A stretch of DNA of 64,000 nt from Isoetes taiwanensis (GCA_021234155.1 JAJEKV010000027.1:3594623-3658622), one strand, 5' to 3'. Shown: positions 33,838 to 45,889, numbered from the stretch's first letter. Numbers and translations: made by a program. The notes: generated by a model from the letters alone, not told the origin.

Positions 33838-35210
33838 GACTCTTGTCGTCAAGGGGTGCCTTGAGAGCGCATCCGCAACCACGTTGAGCTTGCCTGGCTT
33901 GTACATGATGACAAAATCGTACTCCTCCAGGAACTCCATCTATCTCCTTTGTCTCAAGTTGAGATGTGATTGGGTGAAGACATATTGTAGACTTTGATGG
34001 TCCGTATCTAATTGGAACTTCCTTCCCAATAGATAATGCCTCTATATTCTCAATGCTCTCACTACTGCTAGCAACTTCTGGTCATGGGCTGGGTAACACG
34101 TTTCAGCATCATTCGCCTTCCTTGAATCATACTCTACCACCCTCTCCTATAAGTTGGTGGCAACAGATGCTAGCAAGATTGCAATAGGAGCGGACCGCTC
34201 CTATTGCAATCTTGCTAGCATCTGTTGCCACCAACTTATCTTTCTTTGGGTCGGGCAATACTAAGACCGGGGCAGTCGTTAAAGCTTCCTTCAACGTCTC
34301 AAATGCTACATGGGCCTTCCTTTACCAATGGCTTGCCCAATCTTTTATCTTCTCCGCTTTGATGAGGTCCATTAGCGGTGGTGCTACCTTTGCAAAGTTC
34401 CTGACGAACTTCCTGTAATACCCTGCCAAGCCAAGGAAGCTTCTCACTTCATGGATGTTCTTCGATGCCGACCAATCAATTACCACTTCAATCTTTACAG
34501 GGTCGGTGGAAATCCCTTCCGCTGTGATCACATGCTCCATGTACTCCACCCTTTCTGTTGCGAAGTGGCACTTGGATAGCTTCGCATAAAGCTGATGCCT
34601 CCTCAACTTTTTAAGTACTTTCCTCAAGTGTTGGGCATGCTCCTCCAAAGATTTGATGTAGATTAGGATGTCATTAAAGAAAACTATGATGAATGTGTCT
34701 AGAAACTCGCGGAAAACGTCATTCATGAGCCTCATGAACCTTGCTGGGGCGTTGGACAATCAAAATGGCATCACCATGAACTTATAATGGCCATATCTCG
34801 TCTTATGGATGTCTCCTTCCTTGATTCTGATCTGGTGGTAGTCTGACCTCAAGTCTATCTTAGAGAAAACCTCCGCTCCTTGCAGCTGATCCATTAAATC
34901 ATCACAATCTGAAACTTCCATCTTTCTTCTTGACAAAAAGTATTGGCGCTCCAAATGGAGAGACGCTAGGTCTTATAAACCCTAGGTCTAGCAACTCTTG
35001 CAATTGCTTCTTCAATTCCATCAACTCCTAAGGTGACATTCTGTAGGGTGCCTTGCTTGTTGGCTTCGTTCCTAGCTCAAGTGCTATTTCACACTCGACT
35101 CCTCTGTAAGGTGGAAGTTGCTTGATCTCATATGGGAACAAATGATGAAATTCCTTCACTAGCTTGGCTATTGACTTTGGCAGCTTGCTCAACTTCAAGC
35201 TTAAAGACAT
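33838..35210 (-). pseudogene. Chromovirus RT and RNase H
   Basis: The RT start at 34,760-34,954 includes [19 protein letters not shown]. The palm at 34,320-34,759 has MNDVFREFLDTFIIVFFNDI, where the catalytic YxDD is changed to FFND, then FLGLAGYYRKFVRNF. RNase H follows and ends with LNVVADALSRHP. The loss of the first catalytic Asp and a palindrome at 34,149-34,239 within RNase H make this copy dead. Confidence 0.88.
34149..34239. repeat. Perfect 91-bp palindrome
   Basis: Arms 34,149-34,193 and 34,195-34,239 are exact inverted copies of 45 bases around a single A (34,194). The arm contains AAGTTGGTGGCAACAGATGC. One arm is the native RNase H start (encoding VATDASKIAIGA on the minus strand); the other is an inverted copy of it. 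Confidence 0.95.
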
Positions 35211-36090
35211 AGGCCACTTGCTCCTTCTTTATGCATCTAAGTAACTTCTTACTAAACATGCATTGCATGATTAGGGTGACTTCTTTACCTGTTATCTCAA
35301 TGATCTTGCCATCTGGCGTCGTTAAGGTTACTTTCCGCTTCCCACAATCAATCACAGCTCCAGCTGGGCCAAGGTATTCCATGCCTATGATCAGGTCATA
35401 CTTGCCGATGTTCACTACTTCTGCTCCCATTCCAATATTGATACCTGGCAAGTCTATGTCGAAGTTGATCCTCTGCTGTGTGCCGGATTGCCCCACTTGC
35501 CAACACAACAGGCGTAGGCTTGGACTTCAAAGGCTTCAGCTTCAATATCTCTACTATCCTTGGCGAAGCAAAATTATGGGTGCTCCCTGTTGATATATGA
35601 AGGACTTGGCCCTGACTTTTCCAATCGTCGAGGCACTCACCTTGAATGTAATCGCGAGCATCTTCTTCGTCGATCTCCGGAGGTGTCCCATCCTCCTAGC
35701 TCTGCCAACGCCGCATTCATCACAAAGGGACAATTATGTGTGCGATGTCCTGGCTGGAAGCATCTGAAGCACAACTGCTTTTCAATACATTATTGCCTCT
35801 TCTCCTTTGGAATTGACTGTAAGAATTGCTTCACCGCTTTGGAGTAGTTTGAACCACCTGCTTGCTCTTTGTCCCTGAAGCTGACCTCCTTCTTGTCTTG
35901 CTTGCCAAAATTTGCATTCCCTTGCTTTCCATAGTTTGCGTTGTACTGAGGTCTAGCAGCTGCGGGGCTTGTTGCTCTTGGGCTATAGCTTCCCGTAGCT
36001 TTTCCCTTGAACTGATAGTACTATTGCTTCTATCCACTACCTTGGGGACCTATTCCTTGTAAGCTCCAGGACGGAACAGCTCAGCATAGC
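35211..36090 (-). pseudogene. Chromovirus protease and gag tail
   Basis: The retropepsin-like region at 35,231-35,508 contains INIGMGAEVV, KYDLIIGMEYL and GAVIDCGKRKV. Upstream on the minus strand at 35,720-35,790 a CCHC zinc knuckle reads CFRCFQPGHRTHNC. Frames are broken between them. Above 36,090 the similarity fades. Confidence 0.7.
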
Positions 36091-36099
36091 ATATCCGAA

Positions 36100-38170
36100 T
36101 GTCATCATATGCCGGACAGCTCTGAAGGGTATGCCATTTTTCTTCCACAGCTCCAACTTGGTAGCGTTGACAAAGCTCCTCCTGACACGGCCATTTTGAA
36201 GCTGGCTTTTCTACTCAAAAGGGTTGTACTAGAATCAGAGGTAGGATTGGCTATGAAGTTGGCCGAATCTGGCAGAATACACCTGATGAAGCAAAGCAAA
36301 AGCAAATCAAGGTTTTAGGGTTGTAGTTGGGTCAAACGGAATAGAAAAATCAGTTAAGCAACAAGATGGCTTGGAAAAATTGAGATTTAAGCAACAAGAA
36401 GGTTTGGAAGTGTCTAGATTTTTTTATTAAGATAATTCCGTCTAGAATCATGATAAAGCAGAAATTCAGAATATCAGGAAAAAACTACTGCTTTAGAACT
36501 ACATGCATATTATGGGCCTTGGTAATCGGTACAGAATCCAAATTTTTTATGCAGCTTGTATTAGAGCTTGTAGAGCTTGTGGCTTGTGGAGGCAGTGGCT
36601 AGGAGGTCTGTGGCAATCTAGGCCTTGGAGGGCTGAGGCTATATTGGCAGACCCTTACTATTGAAGAATCAGTCCCAGATGTTTCTCCTTCAGATATGTG
36701 TTGCTTCGCATTCTACATCTTGTTCCTTTGATGTGGATGTCATAGTTTACAGTCTTCCTTTTTTCGTGACAATATCAGATTTGTTTTATTCTAGCAACAA
36801 TGCTGGTGAACAGATGGAGTAGAACATTTAAGCAAGACTTTCTTGTGGGCTGAAGCAGAAAAGTTGATTGCTTTTTTGTAATGGTACTGTCGTTTCATGG
36901 CAGAGGGTTCAAATTCCAATTGCATGGCCGTTGATATGTGGATTCATTTTCATAGGGGCATTCCTCATTGTGGATTATAGGTTCGTGCTTCATTATTGAT
37001 TGTAACCTTCTTCGTAGAATTGAAAATAAGGAAACATGGACAGGATTACATAAGAAATACTTGGAGAAAAGCCTTGCTCTAGGATTTTAACAGAAACTCT
37101 TAGGGTTTAGTTCAGGCTTTTTTTGCCATTTGATCATTGCAAAACGGACACGCATTGCAGATATAGATAGGAATTGAGCATCATAACAGGGAGGTAGTAT
37201 GCTCAGTCGAAGGTAAAATGAAAAAAAAAAAAAAAAATTGTTGTGGTTGTTTATGCTTCAATCTTGCTGCAAGTTTCATTGGTGCTTGCTCTTAAGACAG
37301 GCACAGATTTTGTCTTCCTTGTGCCTTGTACTGCAGCATGATTCTGAATGCCCCGCAACTAGAGCTATGGCTATAGCTCTTATGGCCTGGTCGGGGACAT
37401 GATGTGTAATACTCTTATAATTTTTTTGTTCCAAATTTTGTGTTGTTGTTTATAGAAATGGAATAAAAAAAATTGAAATTTTTTGTTTTGATGTGTTATG
37501 GAATTTGTGCTATATTTAATGGTTTATATGTTATTCATGTAATTGTAATATTTTTTGAATTTTTATTTTTCTCCGCACCAAAATAAAAACAACATCTCCC
37601 ATCAAATTTGGATTTAAAAATTTTTCATTTTGTTATGTGAATTTAGTTTTGAAACTCTATTTTCAAAATTCTTTTTGATGTTTGTTCCCCATTCGAATCT
37701 ATCGTCTTCAATAGCTTTTGAAACTATGCCCATCGAAAGGCCCAACAAACGCTAGGGTTTTTCCTTTCATAAAAAATATTTTTAACGTCCCCTAGAGACG
37801 AGAGTGGTGTTATCCGTATCAACACACTAGGCTCCAACACACTAGGCTCGAGAGTTTTATGGTGGTTCTCCATAGCAAGCAGGATGTTCATGGTCATTTG
37901 GCATAGCAAACTAGGTGTTTATGTGCCCTCAATGTGTTACTTGCAGGTAACACCACTGCAACCAACGGCTGAGATTTGGTCTCGGCTATAAAACTTGCAT
38001 TATAAAACTTGTATGGACAACATTTGGTCTAAAATATAGATAGATAGATAGATAGATAGAGAAATGGGTCCACGTTAAAGACATTAGGTGGCCTAGATTT
38101 TACAGGGCAAAGGTGTAGAGTTCTTTTGAAACCCCATTACCTATTATCAGCCATGCACAAGGTTCTTCAC
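36100..38170. other. Intergenic and PPR 5' flank
   Basis: No supported gene. A 69-codon plus frame at 36,109-36,318 (LKLAFLLKRVVLESEVGLA) looks protein-like but matches nothing I know. Simple repeats: A17 at 37,221-37,237 and (GATA)n near 38,037-38,061. The last part should hold the promoter and 5' UTR of the PPR gene. Confidence 0.4.
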
Positions 38171-38387
38171 TAGATGTGTCTAACGGACAGTTTTGCTCTG
38201 TTCCGGAGACGATGGAAGATGCGAAGCAAATGGGAAGCACGCCCAACTTCGATTATCTCATGCTGATTTCAATCAGGGGTCTCAAACAGTGGCCATCTAT
38301 ATGTTATCTTCGTCTCGAAATTCCTTTCAAGCAGATGCCTGGTATTGGCATCTCGGGTAATACTTTTTCTCGTCTAGCTTCTTTCTG

Positions 38388-40274
38388 TTGTGCGAGGAAT
38401 TCGGTGCAATGGGTTCATTTACATTTTCACGTCACACACTAGTTACTTCCGGCTGGAGTCGGACTACAACTAGCCCTTTTAGTGGTATATGCGCCTTGAA
38501 ACAAGACCGTTACGCTAAAATAGAGGAGCCAGTAATTAGTTTGGAAAAATTGGCTGTACTATGTAAGCAGGGAAAGGTGAAGGAAGTGTTGAATCAATTA
38601 GAAGAAAATGGCAACTTTCGTTTGGATTACCCCAGCTATGCTTGTCTCTTGAATGCATGCAACAATGAGAAGTCTTTGTTTGATGGTAAGCGGATCCATG
38701 TTCAAATAGCCAAGAATGGACTTGAGTGCAATAGATTTCTAGGCAATCTCCTAGTCAATATGTACGGCAAGTGTGGAAGCCTGAGGGAGGCTGGAGCAGT
38801 CTTCTCAAAGATTTATGAACCCAATGTGTTTTCTTGGACAACACTGATTTCCATGTATGCGGAACATGGGCTTTACAAGAAAGTTTTTCAACTTTTTAGG
38901 CTTATGCAAATGGAAGATGTCCAGCCAGATAAATTCACCTTTACGATTGCACTTAATGCTTGCTCTAGCCCAAGCGATCTGGCCGAAGGTAAATTGTTCC
39001 ATGCTGGAATTATAGTGTATGGATTTGAAGTAGGTGTAGTTGCGAAGACTGCCCTTATCACAATGTATGGCAAATGTGGAAGATTAGAGGATGCTCGGAG
39101 AATCTTTGACGGAAATGGAATGACAGAAGAGGACATAGTGTTGTGGAATGCAATGATAACAGCATATTCGCATTGTGGCCACGTGAAGGAAGCCCTTATA
39201 TTATTTCAGAGAATGCAACTCTGTAACCTGAAACCCAACAAGGTTAGTTATGTCAGCATCCTGAATGCTTGTTCTACAACATCAGCAATAAGTGAAGGTA
39301 AGTTAATTCATGCTCACATCCTGGACAGTACAATAGAATCAAATGTTTTTGTGGGCACTTCTCTTGTTGGTATGTATGGAAAGTGCAGTGACTTGGAGCA
39401 CGCGAGAGTGATATTTAACAAGATGGTTGAAATAAATGTGGTTTCATGGGCAGTCATGATATCAGGATATGCTAGGTATGGTGATAGTAAGGTTGCGATC
39501 GACATGTTTGATGAGATGCAGCGGGAATATTCAAAACCAAATTATGTCATTTTTGGCAGTGTTCTTGATGCAAGTGCTAGCTTAGGCGCCTATGGAAAAG
39601 GTAAGTGGGCACATGCCTGTACCATTCATGGTCGTTTACAAGAAGAAATTGTTATTGCAACTGCTCTCATTAATATGTATGGCAAGTGTGGAAATGTTGA
39701 TGATGCATGCCAGGTATTTGATAAAATCTCCAATAAAGATGTACTATTATGGAACACCTTGATGGCAGTTTACGCTCAACATGGTGATGGACAGAAAGCC
39801 ATGCAACTCCTCAAAGACATGTGGCATGAATCAATGAAACCAGATGATGTGACCTTCCTTAGTATTCTCTCTGGTTGCAGCCATGGTGGGCTATTGGCTG
39901 AAGCTTGGCATTGTTTTGTCTTTATGGCTGGGGATCTTCAAATTATCCCAACTGTAGAGCACTGGGGATGTATGGTTGACCTTTTAGGGCGCTCTGGTTG
40001 GCTGCAGGAAGCACGTAATTGTATCAGGGAAATGGTTGTAGAGCCTGATGTTGTGTTGTGGATCACTTTGCTTGGTGCCTGCCGAAAACATGGGAACTTG
40101 GAACAAGGGAAACGTGTTGCAGAAGAGATTTTTCTTCTGGATCCAGGGGGTACTGCACAATATGTATTACTTGCAAATATTTATGGTGCATCTGGCAGAT
40201 GGGATGATGTAACACAGCTGAAAAGGTCAACAGGACAAAGGGGACTACACAGCGGGGAACTTGATAAAGTATAA
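38388..40274 (+). CDS. PLS-class pentatricopeptide repeat protein (PPR)
   Basis: An intronless 628-residue frame. After about 50 residues of variable N-terminus come tandem P, L and S repeats, recognisable from recurring NMYGKCGSL, MYGKCGRLEDAR, WNAMITAYSHCGHVKEAL, NMYGKCGNVDDACQVFD and HGDGQKAMQLLKDM blocks. It ends in an E-type region (VEHWGCMVDLLGRSGWLQEA, LLGACRKHGNLEQGKRVAEE, LANIYGASGRWDDV). PPR proteins of this class bind organellar RNA and often specify C-to-U editing sites. After the E motif the usual E+/DYW part is absent, and the final residues (GLHSGELDKV) depart from the usual GLQREPG, so the end looks altered. The start could also be a later Met; the N-terminus should be an organelle-targeting peptide. 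Confidence 0.9.
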   Translation: MCEEFGAMGSFTFSRHTLVTSGWSRTTTSPFSGICALKQDRYAKIEEPVISLEKLAVLCKQGKVKEVLNQLEENGNFRLDYPSYACLLNACNNEKSLFDGKRIHVQIAKNGLECNRFLGNLLVNMYGKCGSLREAGAVFSKIYEPNVFSWTTLISMYAEHGLYKKVFQLFRLMQMEDVQPDKFTFTIALNACSSPSDLAEGKLFHAGIIVYGFEVGVVAKTALITMYGKCGRLEDARRIFDGNGMTEEDIVLWNAMITAYSHCGHVKEALILFQRMQLCNLKPNKVSYVSILNACSTTSAISEGKLIHAHILDSTIESNVFVGTSLVGMYGKCSDLEHARVIFNKMVEINVVSWAVMISGYARYGDSKVAIDMFDEMQREYSKPNYVIFGSVLDASASLGAYGKGKWAHACTIHGRLQEEIVIATALINMYGKCGNVDDACQVFDKISNKDVLLWNTLMAVYAQHGDGQKAMQLLKDMWHESMKPDDVTFLSILSGCSHGGLLAEAWHCFVFMAGDLQIIPTVEHWGCMVDLLGRSGWLQEARNCIREMVVEPDVVLWITLLGACRKHGNLEQGKRVAEEIFLLDPGGTAQYVLLANIYGASGRWDDVTQLKRSTGQRGLHSGELDKV

Positions 40275-40590
40275 AATGCAACCATCTTTCATTTACTATT
40301 CCCGGTGGGTTGCTTCCTGATTTGGGTGAATGGAAACTACTCTGAGATACTTTGCAAGTATTAATGAAGATATTTTTCTTCTGGATCCATAGGGCACTGC
40401 ATAATATGTTATACTTGCGAATAGTTATGGTCTATTTGGCAGATGGGATGATGCAACACGGCTGAAAAAATTAACAGGAGAAAGAAGACTACAACCATAT
40501 TTAATCTACTGTTCTGATGGATTGCTTCCTAATTTGAGCGAATGGAAACTATTCTCAGATATTTGCAAGTATTATTAATGAGGTTAGTTG
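40127..40590 (+). repeat. Tandem duplication of the PPR 3' end
   Basis: About 240 bp covering the last E-motif codons and 3' flank (ATTTTTCTTCTGGATCCA to TTTGCAAGTATTAATGA) is repeated directly after, at about 40,367-40,590. The second copy has stops and substitutions (for example CATAATATG for CACAATATG). Confidence 0.85.
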
Positions 40591-40675
40591 GTTAATATTT
40601 ACTCTCATGTAAGAAAACCTTCTTGCTAAAGTTTGAAGGAGTTTGTATGCTTACGTTTTTGTACATCATTGCATA

Positions 40676-40870
40676 TTCAAAGTTCAACATTTTGGGGTCT
40701 GGGAATTTTAGACGAAGGCATCACAGAATCTTTATTTCATCCTTGTCTTTTGAATCCCTGCCATAAGGTTGTCATGTTTTCAAAGTTCAGGAGTTGGAAA
40801 TTGGAGCTTTAGCTGCTAAGCATCACAGAACCTTTATTTCATCACTGTGTATTAAATTTCAGTCATAGTT
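40676..40870 (+). repeat. About 110-bp two-copy tandem repeat
   Basis: TTCAAAGTTCA followed by GGCATCACAGAATCTTTATTTCATC occurs at about 40,676-40,765 and again as AAGCATCACAGAACCTTTATTTCATC at 40,780-40,868. Non-coding. Confidence 0.7.
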
Positions 40871-41159
40871 TGCCATTTCAGGTAGTGCCTCCTATGTCAG
40901 GCCGAAGTTGCTGCAAGACTCAAGCGATCCTATACTAGAACACGCGTTTGCCAGGCTGTTAAGTAAATACAGGTAGAACTTGTATATTTGTTCTATCATT
41001 ATACTCATCCTATCTGACTTATATTTGGGCCCTGTTTTGCAGTGGCATGCGTTATCCCACTATGCAATATGTCATGTTCTTTCACATACACTGGCTACGA
41101 ATTTAATTATGAGTTATATGACTTCTTAGTTTGCAAAGGACGTGGTTTGTACTTATTCC

Positions 41160-41455
41160 TCAGGGCACCACGAAAGAAGAATGAGAGCGGCCGTCCAAAG
41201 AAGCTTAGAATCAAGAACAGGACTGCTAATGCACAGGGGCAGCATAACAGGTTCGAGGGGCACAGAGGAAGCAAGATCACTGAGTCACAGAGTTCATTCA
41301 CTTGGTCAAACCCAATAAACTCTAGGAAGTATAACTGCTCTGTGCCTTGCCGGTATGGTCAAGCACATAATGCAGGATACTTCTACTGGAATGTAGGAGT
41401 CACAAGAAGCAGAAAAGAGCTTTGTTGCAGGGAAATGGAGGGCGCAATCTCCTAG
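41160..41455 (+). pseudogene. MULE transposase C-terminal fragment (plus)
   Basis: Encodes APRKKNESGRPKKLRIKNR followed by a damaged zinc knuckle (NCSVPCRYGQAHNAGYF), the same order as the tail of MuDR-type transposases, where a GRPKK-type basic block precedes a CCHC knuckle. The first Met frame starts at 41,042. The rest of the transposase is absent. Confidence 0.6.
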
Positions 41456-41850
41456 CTACCTATTTTAAAAGAAATTGGCATACCCTAAGGAGGATAAGAG
41501 GAGGTACATTGTGGCATAAATCCCTTTTATTATCATGTAAAAAATGTAGACCCAAATATTGTCACTACGTACACGATCAACCTAGATGATCAAGATTCAC
41601 AAGGAAAATACTACAAACACCCAGCCAACAATTGTTGAAACTCCATACTATAAGTCAATAGCCACAGCAAGTATTGCCTGGAGAATATGATATGGAGATG
41701 ATGTAAAAGTTTTGTATTAGCAATAATAGGAGGTCAATATTTAAAAAACTAAGGCTGATAGAACAGTCTGATTGATAGCTTTTAGGGAAATGTATCAAAA
41801 TAAGATTGTTGAGTTGACTTCCAAAAAGCCCTCCTATTTTTGAAATCCCC

Positions 41851-42499
41851 AAAATGCCCTTAATGCTTAAGTATTTTTCCAAATAGCCCTTTGTATTTTA
41901 AAAATCACCAAAAAAAACACGTTTTTATAATGGATAATTATTCTTTACTCAAGGAGTGTTTCAAATAGAATAGATATTTTAATGTCTATGAAGACCAAGA
42001 GGACACGGGACGGCATACAAAAGTTTAGAAACTAAATTTCAGAATATCATTATGATAAACAAATGCAACAGAAACGCCAAATAGGATTTCTGCAACTGCG
42101 TTCATTATGCTTGCCATTACCACAACGTGTGCACTTGTACACACGCTTTTCTCTATCCAGATCTTTTGTCCTATCTCGTTTCCTTTTAGGCCTGCCAGGA
42201 GGATGATGCGTTGCAGGATGTAGCATTTGATTATTTTCAAGGAGTTCAATATTTGGTGGATAAATAGCTCTAGCACATGAACAACAAAATGAGCTCAACA
42301 AGTAACCTGGATGGGTATAAAGTAGCTTCTCCACAAGATGCCCACAAAACTTCTCCTTTAACACGATTCTTGTAAAAGCGTCCAGTTAGTTGTCTTCAAA
42401 TAATTTCCAGCATTGGAATGATAGGTTTATCTCTAGCTTTTGAGTGATTTTTAAAGTACAAAGGGCTATTTGGAAAAATACTTGAGAATTAAGGGTGTT
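41851..42499 (-). mobile_element. Small TIR element containing a MULE knuckle fragment
   Basis: Arms 41,851-41,912 and 42,442-42,499 are inverted copies sharing AAGTATTTTTCCAAATAGCC and CTTTGTAYTTTAAAAATCAC. Between them the minus strand encodes PPGRPKRKRDRTKD and then CTRCGNGKHNERSC, a MULE-type basic block and CCHC knuckle. It is best read as an internally deleted Mutator-like element. I could not confirm a 9-bp target duplication. Confidence 0.6.
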
Positions 42500-44345
42500 T
42501 CTCGATCTATGTACAACATAAATAAATCTGCACATAGCTCAAACAAAATTCAAATTATAAGACATAAATCCAACATTGCTTCAGGGAGGTAATTAGCTTC
42601 AAATTTCCTAAAACATGCAAATGACAATAAATGGAGATCGAGCTCGAAGATATTCAAGGAAAAGGAAGACCGAAATACATGGGAATTGGACTGGAAAAAG
42701 GATCAGATTTCAAATAAACTGACAAATTAGGTAAGTTATAAACCCAAATAAGAAGGGAAATCATTTCGACATAGAAGTGATGAACAAGTCCGCGGCGGGA
42801 TCTAGAGGAGCATGGCACAAAGAGGCAAATACAAAAGAATGCTGGAATACTAGCATGTTCAATAACTTAGGGTTATAGATATGGAAAATGGTATGTATTT
42901 CATGGGCATATAGTGTAAGCATGTGTACGGAAGACGTATATTAAATCGGCTGGTAGTTTATCACGAAGGCTTGGACTTGGGGCCGCATCATGTGATATGC
43001 CGGCCAAAGGTCCTTTTACGAGGAGTCGGTATCGTGACATCACCCCACGCATGTCTCGGGTTCAAAACCCCGCCACCCCAAGCTCATGTGCTTCAACATG
43101 CACATTCATACTTCACACTTGTAAGTTCATCTAAACTGTTCACTCTTTGGCCTCATCTGCTCAACATTAAACTTCATATTCGTATTCGCATTCATATTCA
43201 ATTAGATCATCTCACCAGATTCAACCCCTCCCCCCCCCAAAAAAAAAGTCTCTGGTACTTTGGCATTGCATTGTATGCATCCAACCCCATCTTCATTTGT
43301 CATCATATCGAGATGTCTCCTTGTAAGTGTCACACAAGTTACATCCTGCCCCTGCCTCTCCCCCCATTTTCTTCATTGCTACTAGATTTTTTAGTAAGCT
43401 GGGATGCCCGTTTTCATGTTGGTGCTGGCTCCTGGTGTTCTCAATGGGTTGCTTTTCTTTGATAAATTGGGTACATGTGCACAAATCCAAATAATGTTAT
43501 TCTTGTTTGTCACGTGACTTGTGTGTGGGCGCGTCTTCAATTTGAAGTTATTAATGCACCTTTGTTGGAGGATTATATCATCTCTATTATCAAACTAAAG
43601 AAGGTATGCTTCTCACCTATAGAAAGTTTATTTTTTTAGCTCGAGATGTAACCTGTATCACAATGATATGAATTCTTTAGTCCTTAAGATATTTTTTATT
43701 ACAAGAAATTTATGGCCGCCGCGATCATTCCTTTTGTTTGCATTACTACAAAGGCCTACTTGTGTATAAGATATTCGGTACGAAAGTTATCGGGTATTGA
43801 AGATACCTAGTGTCGAAGATATCGAGTGCTTTTTTCCACATGCGTGCATCCAAATAGATGCCTGCAATGAGCACATACCCTATAGTATGATTAAGATCTA
43901 CTTCAATTAATCGATCAAAACTCCATATTTCTAGGTGTACATTAGCATAGGTTCTGGAGATAGCATTGAGATTTTCTACTGTCGTTGCGTATTTTCTGTT
44001 AACTTGAAATATTTAAAGGTTGAATCTAGTATGAACATCCATAATTGAGAAGGCAACCTCATTCAAAAGCAATGAATTGCATCTATGCCAAACTTATTCA
44101 TTTTATCTTTGGTTTGTTGGTGTTTTTAAAGTTGGGAATTATGAGTTGTGTCTTTCTTCATAATATGGAATGCAATGGATGCAAATAACATTTTGCATAG
44201 ACATCACTTTCAACATTATATGATATCGAAGCCATATGCTTCATAACAAATGCAAGCGGGTTCACGTGGCCATCCCAAAAAATATTACTTCCATCGCAAC
44301 ACCAAAATGAGTTTTATGTATAGAGTTCCGTATGTTAAGTGGCAA
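42500..44345. other. Intergenic; weak tRNA-like B box
   Basis: A GGGTTCAAAACCCC block at 43,058-43,071 matches a polymerase III B box but lacks a well-placed A box. A C9-A9 run sits at about 43,228-43,248. No supported gene. The 179-codon frame at 42,923 spans the tRNA-like part and is not convincing. Confidence 0.35.
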
Positions 44346-45780
44346 TTAAATAATAACAATACTAAAGCTGTTGTCCAAATGGCAAGCCCTCATGGGGTGA
44401 GCTAAATCAGGGCGATGGCAAGCTCTAGCTTCACCGGAGATGGTTGTAGAGTGCCAAAGAGATCCTAGCTGGAGCAAATACTTGGAACCTTGGAGGCAGC
44501 TGTAGCTCTTTTCTTTATACTGCACCACGACAATACTCCCCCCTTGCAGGAGAAAGCAATATCCAGTGCATGATTTCCTGCCACTTATATCACCTGCATA
44601 ATCAACATCTGCAAAATCGTGGAGAGTGGTCTTAAAATCGCCTTGATAACAAATATCAAGCCGAGGTTGGCACGAAGATATCAGAGGAGTCTCTTTAAGG
44701 CGAGCCAATGCTCAGGTTGAGGATGCGCCAGAAATTGATTCAGGGTGATAGTTGATTGCGCAATGTCGGGTCGGGTGCACACCATGAAGTGCGTGACAAA
44801 TCCTGCTTCTGTAGGATCGCCCCTCTAAGTCTGAGGAATCATGTGGGTTGACAGCAATAGGGACTGTGCTAGTGGTTGGAGTATAGATCTCCTTGCTGAC
44901 ATGCATGTGACAGGCCTTGAGTAGGTTTAGAATAAATTGGATTTGGTGAATGGTAATGGTATGAGTGGAGGGATCAGCCAAGACTTCAATTCCAAGGAAG
45001 TAATGAAGTGGACCAAGGTCAGTCATGTGGAATTGGCTTTTGAGGGCTGATTTTGTGGCAAACGTTTACTTAGGGCTATCATTGCCAATGATGAGGTTAT
45101 CAACATAGAGAACAATCAGAATAAGATGCTCATTGTACCTCTTGAAGTATACATTCCAGTCCGAGTTGCTCCTGTGAAATCCTTGTGTGAAAAACCTGTA
45201 GATGGTCTGGTATCATTCTTCGGGGACTGTCATAAGCTATTAATGGCCTTCTTCAGCTTATACACTTTATTGTCTTGCCTTCTGGAGCTTGTTTCAAATA
45301 CACCATTCCTCTAATTTACCATGCAAGAATGCTTATTTGACATCTATTTGCTGAAAATCAAATACTTAGAATTCATGCGAGCCACAGGTGCATAGGTCTC
45401 ATGGAAATCTACACCTGGAGTTTGAGATTAGCCCTTGGCTACTAGGCGGACTGTGAACTTACTGACCTCATTCTTGTCATTATTTGGAGCTCGCCACCTT
45501 CTTTTTTTTTGGCAAATCCGTGAGTTCCCATGTATCATTGTCTACAAGAGATTTATCTACCATGGTTTGTTGCCATGCCTGCTTGTTGGGACTTTGCATG
45601 GCATCAGCATAGCTTGTGGACTCATCGGGTAGGATCTGATTATGGAGTGCAATGTAACTGGAATTTTTGCCTCGTTTGGGCTCAAGATATTCTTGTATCC
45701 TGCTGGTCATATGGCTTTGTCTTCTAGACCTTCTAGAGGTCGCAATCATTTCTAGAATGGTGTGTATCAGGTTATCCACA
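44346..45780 (-). pseudogene. Decayed Ty1/copia pol (RT-RNase H)
   Basis: Minus-strand fragments in order: the pre-RT or RT start at 45,480-45,779 (YADAMQSPNKQAWQQTM, NDTWELTDLP), then MTDLGPLHYFLGIEVL at 44,980-45,026, and RNase H at 44,560-44,650 (FADVDYAGDISGRKSCTGYC). These are standard copia signatures. Stops and frameshifts are frequent. No LTRs recognised. Confidence 0.8.
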
Positions 45781-45889
45781 TCAACATCACTTTCATCTGC
45801 TTCAGATGGCTTAGTGGAAAGAGCCCCTCTTCACCTGGGAATACACCCTCTTTTAGTTGATAAAACTATGGGTCTCAATAAGGATGCTT

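Larger units (their letters stand above)
30809..36090 (-). mobile_element. Decayed chromovirus (Ty3/gypsy) internal region
   Basis: Read on the minus strand the order is gag zinc knuckle (about 35.75 kb), protease (35.5-35.2), RT (35.0-34.3), RNase H (34.2-33.8), integrase (32.2-31.3) and a C-terminal chromodomain (about 30.9). This is the Ty3/gypsy order, and the chromodomain places it in the chromoviruses. Stops and frameshifts separate the domains. A TIR transposon interrupts it at 32,250-33,833. The 5' LTR is not in the window. Confidence 0.85.

Noticed and set aside
38176-38442. 88-residue ORF just upstream of the PPR gene
   Set aside because: It overlaps the PPR start in another frame and shows no motif; it is probably 5' UTR sequence.
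43020-43250. tRNA-derived SINE
   Set aside because: Only the B box GGTTCAAAACC is convincing; no A box at the right distance and no repeat of the body elsewhere in the window.
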